The notes: generated from the letters alone by a model not told the origin. A DNA stretch of 64,000 bases from Pseudaquabacterium pictum (GCF_005403045.1 NZ_BJCL01000015.1:62001-126000); one strand, 5' to 3'; shown: positions 14,918 through 25,264, counted from the first letter of the stretch. Program-made: numbers and translations.

Positions 14918-17285
14918 ACAGGTCCAGGATGCTCTTGCGCTCGCCCTCGGTGGGCGGCTCGGGCAGCTTGTCTTCCAGGCCGACGCTGCTGATGCCGGCG
15001 CCGCCGCCAAACTCGTCGAACACCCAGTCGCCGCCCTGCTGCACCAGGCCTTCGGGCACCTCGGGCACCTGCGGCGGCAGGCTGCGCAGGGCGTGGGCCA
15101 TGTATTCGATCCACACCGGCAGCGCCAGGCCGCCGCCGGTTTCCCGGTCGCCCAGCTTGCGTGGGTTGTCGTAGCCGATCCACACCACCGCCGCCAGGTT
15201 GGTCTGGTAGCCGGCGAACCAGGCGTCCATCGAATCATTGGTGGTGCCGGTCTTGCCGGCCAGGTCCATGCGCTTGAAGGTGGCATACACCTTGGCCGCC
15301 GTGCCCGAGCGGGTCACCTCGCCCATCAGCTGGCTCATCACGAAGGCGTTGCGGGCATCGATGGCGCGCATCGATTCGTCGATCACCGGCGGCGGGCTCT
15401 GCTGCAGCACCCGGCCCTTGTTGTCGGTGATGCGGGTGATCAGCATGGGGTTGACGCGGTAGCCGCCGTTGGCGAACACGCTGTAGGCGCTGGCCATCTG
15501 CAGCGGGGTGACCGAGCCGGCGCCCAGCGCCATCGTCAGGTAGGCCGGGTGCTTGTCGGCCTCGAAGCCGAAGCGGGTGACCCAGTCTTGCGCGAACTGC
15601 ACGCCGGTGGAGCGCAGCACGCGGATCGAGACCATGTTCTTGGACTTGGCCAGCGCGGTCTTCAGCGGCATCGGGCCGTCGAACTTGCCGTCGTAGTTCT
15701 TCGGCTCCCAGGGCTGGCTGCCGGTGGTGCCGGCGTCGAAGAACAGTGGCGCGTCATTCACCACGGTGTTGGGCGTGAAGCCGCGCTCCAGCGCTGCCGA
15801 GTAGATGAACGGCTTGAAGCTGGAGCCTGGCTGCCGCCATGCCTGGGTGACGTGGTTGAACTTGTTCTTGCCGAAGTCGAAGCCGCCCACCAGGGCACGG
15901 ATGGCGCCGGTGCGCGGCTCCATCGCCACGAAGGCGCCTTCCACCTCGGGCTGCTGGGTCAGCGTCCAGTCGCCCTTGGGGCCGCGCACCGCCCGCACCA
16001 CCGCGCCGCGGCGGATCTGCTTCTGTGCCTCGGCGTTGTCGGCCAGGCCGCTGGTCACCGGTTTCAGCCCCTCGCCGGTGACGGTGATGCTCTCGCCCGA
16101 CTGCAGCACCGCCACCACCTTCTTCGGCGAGGCCTCCAGCACCACCGCGGCCTTCAACTCGTCGTTGTCCGGGTGGTCGGCCAGGGCTTCGGCGATGCGG
16201 GTGTCCAGTGTGGCGGCGTCGATCTGCGCCGGCAGGTCGATGCGGTCTTCCGGGCCGCGGTAGTGCTGGCGGCGTTCGTAGTCCAGCAGGCCGCGGCGCA
16301 GCGCGCGGTAGGCGACGGCCTGGTCGGCGGCGTTCACCGTCACCTGCACGTTCAGGCCGCGGGTGGTGGTCTCGGCGCCGTACTGGCTGTGCACCAGCTG
16401 GCGCACCGCCTCGGCCACGTACTCGGCATGCACCACGGCGTCGGTCGGGGCGCGCAGCTTCAGCACCTCGGCGCGGGCGGCGATGGCCTGCTCCTCGGTG
16501 ATGAAGCCGTTGGACTCCATGCGGTCGATGATGTACTGCTGGCGGCGGGTGGCGCGCTTGGGGTTGCTGACCGGGTTGTAGGCACTGGGCGCCTGCGGCA
16601 GGCCCGCCAGCATGGCCGCCTCGGCCACGGTGATGTCGGCCAGCCGCTTGCCGAAGTAGATGTCGGCCGCCGCCGCGAAGCCGTAGGCCCGTTGCCCCAG
16701 GAAGATCTGGTTCATGTAGACCTCCAGGATCTGCGGCTTGGACAACTGCCGCTCGATCTTCAGGGCCAGCAGGATCTCGTAGATCTTGCGGGTGAAGGTC
16801 TTCTCGGTGCTCAGGTAGAAGTTGCGCGCCACCTGCATGGTGATGGTGGACGCCCCCTGGCTCTTGGCCTTGTTGAACTGCGCCAGCGCGGCGCGGGCCA
16901 CGCCCAGGTAGTCGACACCGCTGTGGCGGTAGAAGCGGGCGTCCTCGATGGCCAGCACCGCCTCCTGCATCACCTTCGGAATCTGCGCGATCGGCGTGTA
17001 GATGCGGCGTTCCTCGCCGAACTCTCCGAGCAGCACGCCGTCTGCCGAGATCACCCGCAGCGGCAGCTTGGGCCGGTAGTCGGTCAGGCCGCCGATGTCG
17101 GGCAGGTTGGGGTAGGCCACCGCCAGGGCCACGCCGACCAGCAGCAGCACCGACAAGCCCAGCGCCAGTGCCAGGCCCAGCATGCCGCCCAGCGCACGGC
17201 CGATCCAGCGCAGCGGCCGGATGGCGCGCCCGCCGGTGGTTGCAGCAGGCGAGGGCGCGGGCGGGCTGCGCTCGGGGTCGGTCAT
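14910..17285 (-). CDS. mrcA: Penicillin-binding protein 1A
   Basis: A 791-residue bifunctional class A PBP. A cytoplasmic tail and one membrane helix (about 35-60) are followed by the glycosyltransferase domain with EDARFYRHSGVDYLG and GASTITMQVARNFYL. A PBP1A-type OB-like insert precedes the transpeptidase domain with SxxK (PGSSFKPF), SxN (SKNMVS) and KTGT (AGKTGTTND). It polymerises and crosslinks peptidoglycan in the periplasm. It is divergent from pilM, a conserved arrangement in proteobacteria, and its 3' end overlaps cyaY by eight bases. Confidence 0.96.
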   Translation of the reverse strand: MTDPERSPPAPSPAATTGGRAIRPLRWIGRALGGMLGLALALGLSVLLLVGVALAVAYPNLPDIGGLTDYRPKLPLRVISADGVLLGEFGEERRIYTPIAQIPKVMQEAVLAIEDARFYRHSGVDYLGVARAALAQFNKAKSQGASTITMQVARNFYLSTEKTFTRKIYEILLALKIERQLSKPQILEVYMNQIFLGQRAYGFAAAADIYFGKRLADITVAEAAMLAGLPQAPSAYNPVSNPKRATRRQQYIIDRMESNGFITEEQAIAARAEVLKLRAPTDAVVHAEYVAEAVRQLVHSQYGAETTTRGLNVQVTVNAADQAVAYRALRRGLLDYERRQHYRGPEDRIDLPAQIDAATLDTRIAEALADHPDNDELKAAVVLEASPKKVVAVLQSGESITVTGEGLKPVTSGLADNAEAQKQIRRGAVVRAVRGPKGDWTLTQQPEVEGAFVAMEPRTGAIRALVGGFDFGKNKFNHVTQAWRQPGSSFKPFIYSAALERGFTPNTVVNDAPLFFDAGTTGSQPWEPKNYDGKFDGPMPLKTALAKSKNMVSIRVLRSTGVQFAQDWVTRFGFEADKHPAYLTMALGAGSVTPLQMASAYSVFANGGYRVNPMLITRITDNKGRVLQQSPPPVIDESMRAIDARNAFVMSQLMGEVTRSGTAAKVYATFKRMDLAGKTGTTNDSMDAWFAGYQTNLAAVVWIGYDNPRKLGDRETGGGLALPVWIEYMAHALRSLPPQVPEVPEGLVQQGGDWVFDEFGGGAGISSVGLEDKLPEPPTEGERKSILDLFR

Positions 17286-17421
17286 CGTGGGGGGCAGTGT
17301 ATAGAAAGCGTCGGCGCCAACCGGGGACGAAGCGCTGCAGGATGGCCTGCTGCAAGCGGCCCGTCTGCCGTCAAATTCGTCGGCAGATCACAACGTCAAA
17401 CACGGTCTGAAACGGTAAATT

Positions 17422-17472
17422 CCTTTGGGCTACAAAGGCTTTACTGCTAGCATTGAAGTAACTTATTAAGTT
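17422..17472. promoter_or_regulatory. Two palindromes between mrcA and pilM
   Basis: The 226-base divergent interval 17286-17511 is the most AT-rich spot nearby. It contains CCTTTG/CAAAGG (17422-17427 with 17433-17438, loop GGCTA) and AACTTA/TAAGTT (17460-17465 with 17467-17472, one central T). The second lies about 40 bases upstream of the pilM start. Both look like operators for symmetric dimers, but no named regulator was recognised. Confidence 0.4.
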
Positions 17473-17511
17473 CGATCCGTTGCCCCGCCCACCCATTTTG
17501 TACGTTGGGAG

Positions 17512-18600
17512 ATGCCTTCCGTGAGCCTTCTGGACCTGCTGCTGGGCCGCAAGCATGTGCCGATGATCGGGCTGGACATCAGCTCGTCCAGTGCCAAGCT
17601 GGTGGAACTGGGCATGTCGGCCACGGGCGAGTACGTGCTGGAACGGCTGGCGTCCGAACCCTTCGAGAAGGGCTGGATCACCGACGGCCAGATCGAGAAG
17701 TTCGACGAGGTGGTGGCCGCGGTGCGCAAGCTGATCGACAAGAGCGGCACCAAGACGCGGCAGGTGGTGATGGCCATGCCGCAGTCGGCGGTGATCACCA
17801 AGCGCATCATGCTGCCCGCCGGCCTGCGCGACGAAGAGCTGGAGCTGCAGGTCGAGAGCGAGGCCAACCAGTACATCCCGTTCTCGCTGGACGAGGTGAG
17901 CCTGGATTTCTGCGTCATCGGCCCCAGCCCCACATCGGGCGGCGACATCGAGGTGCTGATCGCCGCCTCGCGCAAGGAGCGGGTGCAGGACCGCCAGGGC
18001 CTGGCCGAGGCCGCCGGCCTGAAGCCGGTGGTGCTGGACATCGAGAGCCATGCCTCGCTGCTGGCCATGGGCCGCATCGTCGATACCCTGCCCAACGAGG
18101 GCCGGGATGCCCTGGTGGCGCTGTTCGAGATCGGCGCCGACACCACCAGCCTGAAGGTGCTGCGCGAGGGCGAGATGCTCTACGACCGCGACCAGGCCTT
18201 TGGTGGCTCGCAGCTGACCACGCTGATCTCGCGCCAGTACGGCCTGTCGTTCGAGGAAGCCGAGCACAAGAAGCTGGCCGGCGATCAGCTCGAAGACTAT
18301 GAATCCCAGGTGCTCACCCCCTTCGTCGACAGCCTGTCGCAGGAGATCGGCCGGGCGCTGCAGTACTTCTTCACCAGCACGCCGCACCACAAGGTGAATT
18401 ACGTCATGCTGGCGGGTGGCACGGCCACCCTGCCGGGCCTGCGCGAGCGGGTGACCGACCTGACCGGCTTTGCATCGATGGTGGTGAACCCGTTTGACGG
18501 CATGAAGATCGGCAGCCACGTCAAGGAGTCCAAGGTCCGCAAGGAGTCTCCGTCCTACCTCACCGCCTGCGGCCTGGCGATGCGGAGGTTCCTGCAGTGA
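17512..18600 (+). CDS. pilM: Type IV pilus inner-membrane platform protein PilM
   Basis: A 362-residue actin-like ATPase beginning MPSVSLLDLLLG, with GLDISSSSAKLVEL (phosphate 1 loop) near residue 20, the adenine-side GADTTSLKVL region and VMLAGGTATLPGL near the C-terminus. PilM sits on the cytoplasmic face of the membrane and binds the N-terminal tail of PilN. It heads the canonical pilMNOPQ operon; its stop overlaps the pilN start by four bases (TTGA context at 18597-18600). Confidence 0.95.
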   Translation: MPSVSLLDLLLGRKHVPMIGLDISSSSAKLVELGMSATGEYVLERLASEPFEKGWITDGQIEKFDEVVAAVRKLIDKSGTKTRQVVMAMPQSAVITKRIMLPAGLRDEELELQVESEANQYIPFSLDEVSLDFCVIGPSPTSGGDIEVLIAASRKERVQDRQGLAEAAGLKPVVLDIESHASLLAMGRIVDTLPNEGRDALVALFEIGADTTSLKVLREGEMLYDRDQAFGGSQLTTLISRQYGLSFEEAEHKKLAGDQLEDYESQVLTPFVDSLSQEIGRALQYFFTSTPHHKVNYVMLAGGTATLPGLRERVTDLTGFASMVVNPFDGMKIGSHVKESKVRKESPSYLTACGLAMRRFLQ

Positions 18601-19214
18601 TCTTGATCAACCTGCTGCCGCACCGCGAGGCGCGGCGCAAGCAGCGCAAGCAAGCGTTCTTCGTCGGACTGGGTGTGGCCGCGTGCTGCGGCCTGCTGGT
18701 GGCCGGGCTGTGGTACGGCGCCCTGCAGCAGATGACGCAGGCGCAGCAGGCGCGCAACAACTTCCTGCGCGAAGAGATTGCCAAGCTCGAGGGCCAGATC
18801 AAGGACATCGCCACGCTGCGCGCCGAGATCGACAGCCTGAAGGCCCGCCAGGGCGCGGTGGAAGACCTGCAGCTCAACCGCAATGTGCCGGTGCACCTGC
18901 TCGACGAACTGGTGCGGCTCACGCCCGAAGGCATCTACCTGTCGGCCATCAAGCAGACCGACAGCACCGTGCTGGTCAACGGCGTGGCGCAGACCAATGA
19001 GCGGGTGTCGGAGTTCCTGCGCAATGCGCAGAGCAATTCGCCCTGGCTGGAGCGCATGGAGCTGGTGGAGATCAAGGCCGTGATGCAGCCGCCGGCCCAG
19101 GGGTCGCGCGAGCAGCGGCGCCTGTTTGAATTTGCCCTGCGGGTGTCGCTCAAGCAGCCGGGTGCGCCGGCATCGGCCCCCGCGCGCGCCGGCTCTGCGG
19201 CCAAGCCGGCATGA
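18597..19214 (+). CDS. pilN: Type IV pilus biogenesis protein PilN
   Basis: A 205-residue bitopic membrane protein. It begins ILINLLPHREARRKQRK, containing the conserved INLLP motif that inserts into the PilM groove, followed by a membrane helix at about 22-42, a coiled coil and a periplasmic ferredoxin-like domain. The start reads TTG at 18597, overlapping the pilM stop; no better start precedes the INLLP motif. It dimerises with PilO to form the inner-membrane alignment complex. Confidence 0.93.
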   Translation: MILINLLPHREARRKQRKQAFFVGLGVAACCGLLVAGLWYGALQQMTQAQQARNNFLREEIAKLEGQIKDIATLRAEIDSLKARQGAVEDLQLNRNVPVHLLDELVRLTPEGIYLSAIKQTDSTVLVNGVAQTNERVSEFLRNAQSNSPWLERMELVEIKAVMQPPAQGSREQRRLFEFALRVSLKQPGAPASAPARAGSAAKPA

Positions 19215-19224
19215 GGACCGCGCC

Positions 19225-19926
19225 ATGGTGACCACCACAATCCGCCCCGCCAGCACGCTGGATGTCGCCACGGCCTTCGACCGTGCGCAGCAGCAGTTCA
19301 AGGGGCTCAATCCCCAGGAGCCGGGCCAGTGGCCGCTGCTGCCCAAGGTGCTGGCCTGGGTGGCCACCGGCGCGCTGGCCCTGGGGCTGGGCTGGGTCGT
19401 GCTGGTGTCGTCGGCCGCCGATGAGCTGGAGGCAGCCCGCAACGTCGAGCCGGGCCTGAAGGACGACTTCCGGGCCAAGCTGGGCCAGGCGGTCAACCTG
19501 TCCGAGCTGCGCAAGCAGAAGCAGCAGGTGCAGGAGTACGTCACCCAGCTCGAGCGGCAGCTGCCCGGCAAGGCCGAGATGGATGCGCTGCTGTCCGACA
19601 TCAACCAGGCTGGCATCGGCCGCGGCCTGCAGTTCGAGCTGTTCCGCCCCGGCCAGGTCGAGATCAAGGACTACTACGCCGTGCTGCCGATCACCGTGCG
19701 GGTGACCGGCCGCTTCCATGACATCGGTGCCTTCACCGCCGACGTGGCCAACCTGTCGCGCATCGTCACGCTGCACAACCTGGCCATCGTGCCCACCAAG
19801 GACGCGGCCGGTACCCTGGCCATGGATGCCGTGGCCCGCACCTACCGCTACCTGGACGCGGTGGAACTGGCCGAGGTGCGCAAGGCCCGCGAGGCCGAGT
19901 CCAAGAGCAAGGCGCCGCGCAAATGA
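19225..19926 (+). CDS. pilO: Type IV pilus biogenesis protein PilO
   Basis: A 233-residue protein with a 55-residue cytoplasmic N-terminus, one membrane helix (around VLAWVATGALALGLGWVVLV), a coiled coil (SELRKQKQQVQEYVTQLERQ) and a periplasmic domain with the conserved YAVLPITVRVTGRFHDIGAF stretch. It pairs with PilN and contacts PilP. The ATG at 19225 begins MVTTTIRPASTLD ten bases after pilN, and the pilP start overlaps its last four bases. Confidence 0.94.
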   Translation: MVTTTIRPASTLDVATAFDRAQQQFKGLNPQEPGQWPLLPKVLAWVATGALALGLGWVVLVSSAADELEAARNVEPGLKDDFRAKLGQAVNLSELRKQKQQVQEYVTQLERQLPGKAEMDALLSDINQAGIGRGLQFELFRPGQVEIKDYYAVLPITVRVTGRFHDIGAFTADVANLSRIVTLHNLAIVPTKDAAGTLAMDAVARTYRYLDAVELAEVRKAREAESKSKAPRK

Positions 19927-20498
19927 AGCCCGCCCGCATGACATCGCCCGGCTGCACTCGGCCCTGGCTGGCCGGCGCCGTGCTGCTGGCCGTGCTGGGC
20001 CTGAGCGGCTGCGGCGGCGAGACCCAGGAGCTGCAGGACTGGATGGACCAGCAGCGCCGCGAAGTGCGCGCCAGCGTGGCGCCGCTGGCCGCGCCCAAGA
20101 AGTTCAACCCGGTGCCCTACGCCAATGCGCAGCAGGTCGACCCGTTCAGCACCCAGAAGCTGAGCGTGGCGCTGAAGCAGGAGGCCAAGCAGCCCAACTC
20201 GATGCTGGCCGCCGAGATGAGCCGCCGCAAGGAGCCGCTGGAGTCCTTCCCGCTGGACGCCATGTCGATGGTGGGCAGCGTCTCCAAGGCCGGTGCACCG
20301 GTGGCGCTGCTGCGGGTGGACAACCTGCTGTACCAGGTCAAGGCGGGCGACTACCTGGGCCAGAACTACGGCCGCATCCTGCGCATCACCGAGACCGAGG
20401 TGGCGTTGCGGGAGATCGTGCAAGATGCCGCCGGCGAGTGGATCGAGCGCAACGCCACGCTGCAGCTGCAAGAGCGCGGGCAGGGGACGCCCAAATGA
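19923..20498 (+). CDS. pilP: Type IV pilus lipoprotein PilP
   Basis: A 191-residue lipoprotein: a signal helix (LAGAVLLAVLGL) and lipobox LSGC precede a flexible linker (residues about 40-90). A beta-sandwich HR domain follows, with the conserved ALLRVDNLLYQVKAGDYLGQNYGRI. PilP is anchored in the inner membrane and links PilNO to the PilQ secretin. The ATG overlaps the pilO stop (ATGA). A second Met at residue 6 is an alternative start. Confidence 0.93.
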   Translation: MKPARMTSPGCTRPWLAGAVLLAVLGLSGCGGETQELQDWMDQQRREVRASVAPLAAPKKFNPVPYANAQQVDPFSTQKLSVALKQEAKQPNSMLAAEMSRRKEPLESFPLDAMSMVGSVSKAGAPVALLRVDNLLYQVKAGDYLGQNYGRILRITETEVALREIVQDAAGEWIERNATLQLQERGQGTPK

Positions 20499-20533
20499 CC
20501 AGAACGCCGAACGATCCGCAGGAGAGAACCACC

Positions 20534-22753
20534 ATGCCCCAGTGGCGACACCGGATTGCCGCCTTGCTGCTGGCATGCGCAGCACCCTTCATGGCGCCCG
20601 CGGCGGCCCTGGCGCAGGCCGGGGCGGGCAACACCATCCAGTCCATCACCAGCACCCAGCAGGCCGGCGCCGAGGTGGTGCGCATCGAACTGGCCGCGCC
20701 GCTGGCGGCCGTGCCCAACGGCTTCGTGGTGCAGACGCCGCCGCGGGTGGCGCTCGATCTGCCGGCGGTGGGCAACGGGCTCGGCAAGTCGGTGGTCGAC
20801 ATCAACCAGGGCAATCTGCGCAGCGTCGCCGTCGCCCAATCGGGCGAGCGCACCCGCCTGGTGCTGAACCTGCGCCAGGCCAGCAACTACCGCGCAGAAC
20901 TGCAGGGCAAGGTGCTGGTGGTGGTGCTGGAGAACAACAACGCGCCCGGCCTGGCCGCCACCACCAACGAACCGGTGCACTTTGCCGCGCCGCAGAACCG
21001 CGACCAGCTGCCGCTGCGCGACATCGACTTCCGCCGCGGACCGGACGGTGCAGGCCGCGTCATCGTGGCCTTGGCCAGCACCCAGGTGGGCGTGGACATC
21101 CGCCAGCAGGGCCAGAGCCTGGTGGTCGAGTTCCTGCGCTCCAGCCTGCCGGAGACCCTGCGCCGCCGCCTTGACGTGGCCGACTTCGGCACGCCGGTGC
21201 AGAGCATCGCCACCTTCCAGAGCGGCGAGCGCGTGCGCATGGTCGTCGAGCCGCGCGGCAGCTGGGAGCACAGTGCCTACCAGAGCGACAACCAGTTCGT
21301 GCTGGAGGTGCGGCCGCTGAAGGTCGATCCGAACAAGCTGACCCAGGGCCCCGGCTTCTCCGGCGAGAAGCTGAGCCTGAACTTCCAGAACATCGAGGTG
21401 CGGGCGCTGCTGCAGGTGATCGCCGACTTCACCAACTTCAACGTGGTGACCAGCGACACCGTGACCGGCAACGTCACCCTGCGCCTGAAGGACGTGCCCT
21501 GGGACCAGGCCCTGGACATCATCATGCAGAGCAAGGGCCTGGGCGTGCGCAAGAACGGCAACGTGCTGTGGATCGCGCCCAAGGACGAGCTGGCGGCCAA
21601 GGAGCAGCTGGACCTGGAATCGAAGAAGAAGATCGCCGACCTGGAGCCCACGCGCACCCAGTCGTTCCAGCTCAACTACACCAAGGCCGAGGTGGTGGCG
21701 AACGGGCTGACGGGGCAGGCCTCCGGCAGCGGGGGCGGTGGTGGTGGCGGTGGCGGCAGCGCGTCTGGCGGTGGCTCGTCCAGCGGCAGTGGCAACCCGG
21801 CCACCCGCATCCTGTCGCCGCGCGGCAGCGTGATCTACGAGACCCGCACCAACCAGCTGTTCGTCACCGACATCCCCAGCAAGCTCGAGGAGATCCAGCT
21901 GCTGATCTCGAAGATCGACATCCCGGTGCGCCAGGTGCTGATCGAGGCCCGCATCGTCGAGGCCGACGACAAGTTCGGCCGCACGCTGGGCGTGAAGCTG
22001 GGTGCATCGGATCTGCGCGGCATCCAGGGGGGCATCCCGGGCTACAAGATCGGTGGCGGCAACTACGTCACCATCGGCGGCAATGCCGCGGCCATCGGTG
22101 CACAGACCCGCCAGACCGGTACCGTCGAGTTCTCGAACACCAACTTCGTCAACCTGCCGGCCAACACCATCAACTCGGTGTTCTCGGGCACCGACACGCT
22201 GCCCAGCTTCGCACTGAGCCTGTTCAGCCCCTCGGCCAACCGCTTCCTGAACCTGGAGCTGTCGGCACTGGAGGCCGACGGCAAGGGCAAGATCATCAGC
22301 AGCCCGCGTGTGATCACGGCCGACCAGAACAAGGCCATCATCGAGCAGGGCACCGAGCTGCCCTACCAGGTGGCCACCAGCAGCGGCGCCACGTCCATCC
22401 AGTTCCGCAAGGCCAACCTGAAGCTGGAAGTCAAGCCGCAGATCACGCCCGAGGGCAGCGTGATCATGACGCTGGACATCAACAAGGACAGCGTCGGCCA
22501 GCAGACGCCGCAGGGCTTCGCCATCGACACCAAGCATGTGCAGACCGAGGTGCTGGTGGAGAACGGCGGCACGGTGGTGATCGGCGGCATCTTCACCCAG
22601 ACCGAGAGCAACGATGTCAACAAGGTGCCGTTGCTGGGCGACATCCCCTATGCCGGGGCACTGTTCCGCAACACCGCCCGGGTGGCGACCAAGACCGAAC
22701 TGCTGATCTTCATCACACCCAAGATCGTGACCGAGCGCGCTGCGGCGCGCTGA
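20534..22753 (+). CDS. pilQ: Type IV pilus secretin PilQ
   Basis: A 739-residue outer-membrane secretin. The signal peptide ends at PAAALA/Q. Two AMIN-type domains follow (about 30-270), then the secretin N0/N1 domains (SLNFQNIEVRALLQVIADF, and ILSPRGSVIYETRTNQLFV). A glycine/serine linker lies around residues 395-415. The C-terminal gate carries the secretin signature TELPYQVATSSG and VPLLGDIPYAGALFR. It forms the ring through which the pilus leaves the cell. The ATG at 20534 has AGGAG at 20520-20524; another in-frame ATG overlaps the pilP stop at 20495. It ends the pil operon. Confidence 0.96.
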   Translation: MPQWRHRIAALLLACAAPFMAPAAALAQAGAGNTIQSITSTQQAGAEVVRIELAAPLAAVPNGFVVQTPPRVALDLPAVGNGLGKSVVDINQGNLRSVAVAQSGERTRLVLNLRQASNYRAELQGKVLVVVLENNNAPGLAATTNEPVHFAAPQNRDQLPLRDIDFRRGPDGAGRVIVALASTQVGVDIRQQGQSLVVEFLRSSLPETLRRRLDVADFGTPVQSIATFQSGERVRMVVEPRGSWEHSAYQSDNQFVLEVRPLKVDPNKLTQGPGFSGEKLSLNFQNIEVRALLQVIADFTNFNVVTSDTVTGNVTLRLKDVPWDQALDIIMQSKGLGVRKNGNVLWIAPKDELAAKEQLDLESKKKIADLEPTRTQSFQLNYTKAEVVANGLTGQASGSGGGGGGGGGSASGGGSSSGSGNPATRILSPRGSVIYETRTNQLFVTDIPSKLEEIQLLISKIDIPVRQVLIEARIVEADDKFGRTLGVKLGASDLRGIQGGIPGYKIGGGNYVTIGGNAAAIGAQTRQTGTVEFSNTNFVNLPANTINSVFSGTDTLPSFALSLFSPSANRFLNLELSALEADGKGKIISSPRVITADQNKAIIEQGTELPYQVATSSGATSIQFRKANLKLEVKPQITPEGSVIMTLDINKDSVGQQTPQGFAIDTKHVQTEVLVENGGTVVIGGIFTQTESNDVNKVPLLGDIPYAGALFRNTARVATKTELLIFITPKIVTERAAAR

Positions 22754-22801
22754 CAGCTGCGGCGCTGGCCACCGGGCCACGCCCGACAGGGAGCTTCTGA
22801 C

Positions 22802-25264
22802 ATGTTTCTCGTGAAATTCAAATCCTGGGTGGCTGGGCTGTGCGTGCTGGCGCTGGTCGCTTGCGGCGGCGGTGGTGATGCTGGTGACAGCAACCTTGGA
22901 AATGGCCCCGGTACACCAGTGCTCGGGACGGCCATCACTACTCCCACGGCCGTTGATCTAGTACTGACCTTGAGCGCCAGCACCGTACCCAACGACGGCT
23001 CGGCCACCATCACCGCAACAGCTATCGCCCTGGATGCGCGCAACAACGCTTTGGCCGGCGTGCCCATCACGGTGTCTGCTGACACCGGTGTTGTGACTCC
23101 CACCGGTACAAAAACCGGCACAGACGGCACGCTGTCGGCCGCGATCGGCATCGGCGCCAACGCGTTACCGCGTCAGATCTCCATTACGGCAACAAGCGGC
23201 ACCAAGTCCCGGACTGCCACCTTGCAGGTGGTCAGTTCCGCCGGCGGCGCTGGCATCGATCCGTCTGATCTGCTGGTCAGCCTGTCACAGGCAACGATTC
23301 CTAACGACGGCTCGCAGACGGTCACAGTCACAGCGATCGCGCTGGACCTGCAGCGGAATGTAATGGCCAACGTTCCGGTAACCTTCGAGGTGAACAACGG
23401 CGCAACGGTTGCACCAGCCGGGTCAGTCACTGCAGCCAACGGCACGATGACGGCGATCGTTGGCATCGGAACCGAGCGCAGCAACCGGGTGATTACCGTC
23501 AGCGCGCGCACGGACGGTCTGCCCGTGCGCACGGTGCAACTTCCGGTTGTCTCCGCTGTCAGCGCGGCGCGGCCTGTCGCGGCCGGGCTGAGCCTGCTAC
23601 TAAGCAGCAGCACGTTGGACAACACGGCAGCGGCGTCGGTGACAGCCACAGCGACAGCGGTCGACGCCAACCGTAACACCTTGGCAGGGATTCCCGTCAC
23701 TTTCACCGTCGGTGGCAACGCAATCCTCACGCCCGGCGGGGCGGTGACCGACAGCAACGGCGTGGTCACGGCGTTGGTACGTGTCGGCGCTGACTTCACC
23801 AACCGGACACTCAGCGTCAGCGCCTTCAGTGGCAGTTTGGTTGATTCCAAGTCGGTCACGGTGCGCGGTGCCACTCTCTCGGCATCGTTGTCGCCTGTGG
23901 TCACGGCAAGCACCCCGGGTAACGTCATCTCCTACAAGCTCGTTGATGTGAACGGGCAGCCAATGGCCGCCCAGCCAATTTCAGTTGGTGCGCCGGGTCT
24001 GCCGGCCCTCAGCGGGCAAACCAACATTAACGGGTCGTTCGACTACACCTTCACTGCTCCATCCTTGGCAGGAGAGGTGGTGGTCACCGCGATCTCGGCC
24101 GGGGCCACCCGCGATTCGCGGATTCAGGTGATTGCCGCGGGCAGCGGCGGTGTGCCCGACGCCACGACCGTGCCCGAAAGCGTGTCGCTATCGGCGACCC
24201 CAAGCGTGGTTCCAGTCAACACCTCTGGCAGCACGACCAATCAGGCGCAATTGCGGGCGTTGTTCATCGGCCCGAACAACGCGCCGGTGCCAAATATTCG
24301 CGTTCGCTTCGATCTGAAGGGCAACACAAACACCACCGACGGTGTGGTGTCCTATGTGGGCGCTTTTGCTTACTCTGATTCATCCGGAGTGGCGCGCGGT
24401 ACATTCACGCCGGGCTTAATTGGCGGTCCTACTGATGGCGTTACCGTACGCGCTTGCTGGGCGCGAACTGATGCCGAGTTCGCGACAAGCACGTGCCCGA
24501 ATGAAGTGACCACCAAACTCACGGTCGGGGCAGAAGTTTTGTCGGTTTCTATCGGAACAGACAACACAGTCACTCCCGGTGCCAACGGGCTCACGTACAT
24601 CAAGCGGTACGCGGTGATGGTCGTTGATGCGGCCGGACAGGCCAAGCCGGGCACCCAAATCACGCCATTGGTGGACCTGCTGCGCTTTTATAAGGGGTTC
24701 TACCGTTGGAATGGCGCGCTCTGGGTGCCGGTCAACAGCTTGCTGCCTGCAACTATCACCAGCCCAGGCCCGCCAGTAGTAGTCAGTCAACCGCCATCGT
24801 CGGAGAACTATGTTTGGGACGCTGCCGCAAAAGCTTGGACGTTTGGGCCGCCGACCCTCACTCCTTCCTGCCCAAATGAAGACGTTAACCGCAATGCAGT
24901 TCGGGAGGCAGGTACATTCAACGCCGGGGTGGTCGCGCCGGTGTTGGCCGTCCGGCAGGAAGACCTGAACTGGAATGGTGATCTAGATCCGCGTAAGGCC
25001 TATGTGGCCATCACCATGGTCGGTGGCTCGACAACCAATGCCAGCGGGCTCGCGTATCTGCAGATCGAGTATCCGAAGAACGCAGCGTCCTGGATCGATG
25101 CCCTGATCACCGTTACAGCTTCTGGTGTAGGCGGTAGCGAATTCAAAGCCAGCACCGTGTCCGGCCTGCCATTTGCGTCGTCGGACGTCACCGTGGAGGC
25201 CACACCGCCGGCGTTTGTTCGCAGCCCGTTCGGCACCTCGTCCACTTGCCAGAGCGCCGACTGA
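22802..25264 (+). CDS. Lipoprotein with invasin-like bacterial Ig domains
   Basis: An 820-residue predicted lipoprotein. A signal helix ([13 protein letters not shown]) ends in a lipobox with Cys21, followed by a GGGGDAGDS linker. At least three repeats of about 100 residues follow (about 50-145, 155-250 and 260-350). Each repeat opens with a LxLSxSTxxNDG-like strand, contains [22 protein letters not shown] and closes with an ISVxAxSG strand, the pattern of Big_1-type domains. A fourth related module and a less regular C-terminal half (about 450-820) complete it. The base composition is visibly more AT-rich and less codon-biased than pilQ or aroK, suggesting transfer or relaxed selection. It splits the usual pilQ-aroK neighbourhood. 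A pilus-linked or adhesive surface role is only an inference. Confidence 0.75.
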   Translation: MFLVKFKSWVAGLCVLALVACGGGGDAGDSNLGNGPGTPVLGTAITTPTAVDLVLTLSASTVPNDGSATITATAIALDARNNALAGVPITVSADTGVVTPTGTKTGTDGTLSAAIGIGANALPRQISITATSGTKSRTATLQVVSSAGGAGIDPSDLLVSLSQATIPNDGSQTVTVTAIALDLQRNVMANVPVTFEVNNGATVAPAGSVTAANGTMTAIVGIGTERSNRVITVSARTDGLPVRTVQLPVVSAVSAARPVAAGLSLLLSSSTLDNTAAASVTATATAVDANRNTLAGIPVTFTVGGNAILTPGGAVTDSNGVVTALVRVGADFTNRTLSVSAFSGSLVDSKSVTVRGATLSASLSPVVTASTPGNVISYKLVDVNGQPMAAQPISVGAPGLPALSGQTNINGSFDYTFTAPSLAGEVVVTAISAGATRDSRIQVIAAGSGGVPDATTVPESVSLSATPSVVPVNTSGSTTNQAQLRALFIGPNNAPVPNIRVRFDLKGNTNTTDGVVSYVGAFAYSDSSGVARGTFTPGLIGGPTDGVTVRACWARTDAEFATSTCPNEVTTKLTVGAEVLSVSIGTDNTVTPGANGLTYIKRYAVMVVDAAGQAKPGTQITPLVDLLRFYKGFYRWNGALWVPVNSLLPATITSPGPPVVVSQPPSSENYVWDAAAKAWTFGPPTLTPSCPNEDVNRNAVREAGTFNAGVVAPVLAVRQEDLNWNGDLDPRKAYVAITMVGGSTTNASGLAYLQIEYPKNAASWIDALITVTASGVGGSEFKASTVSGLPFASSDVTVEATPPAFVRSPFGTSSTCQSAD

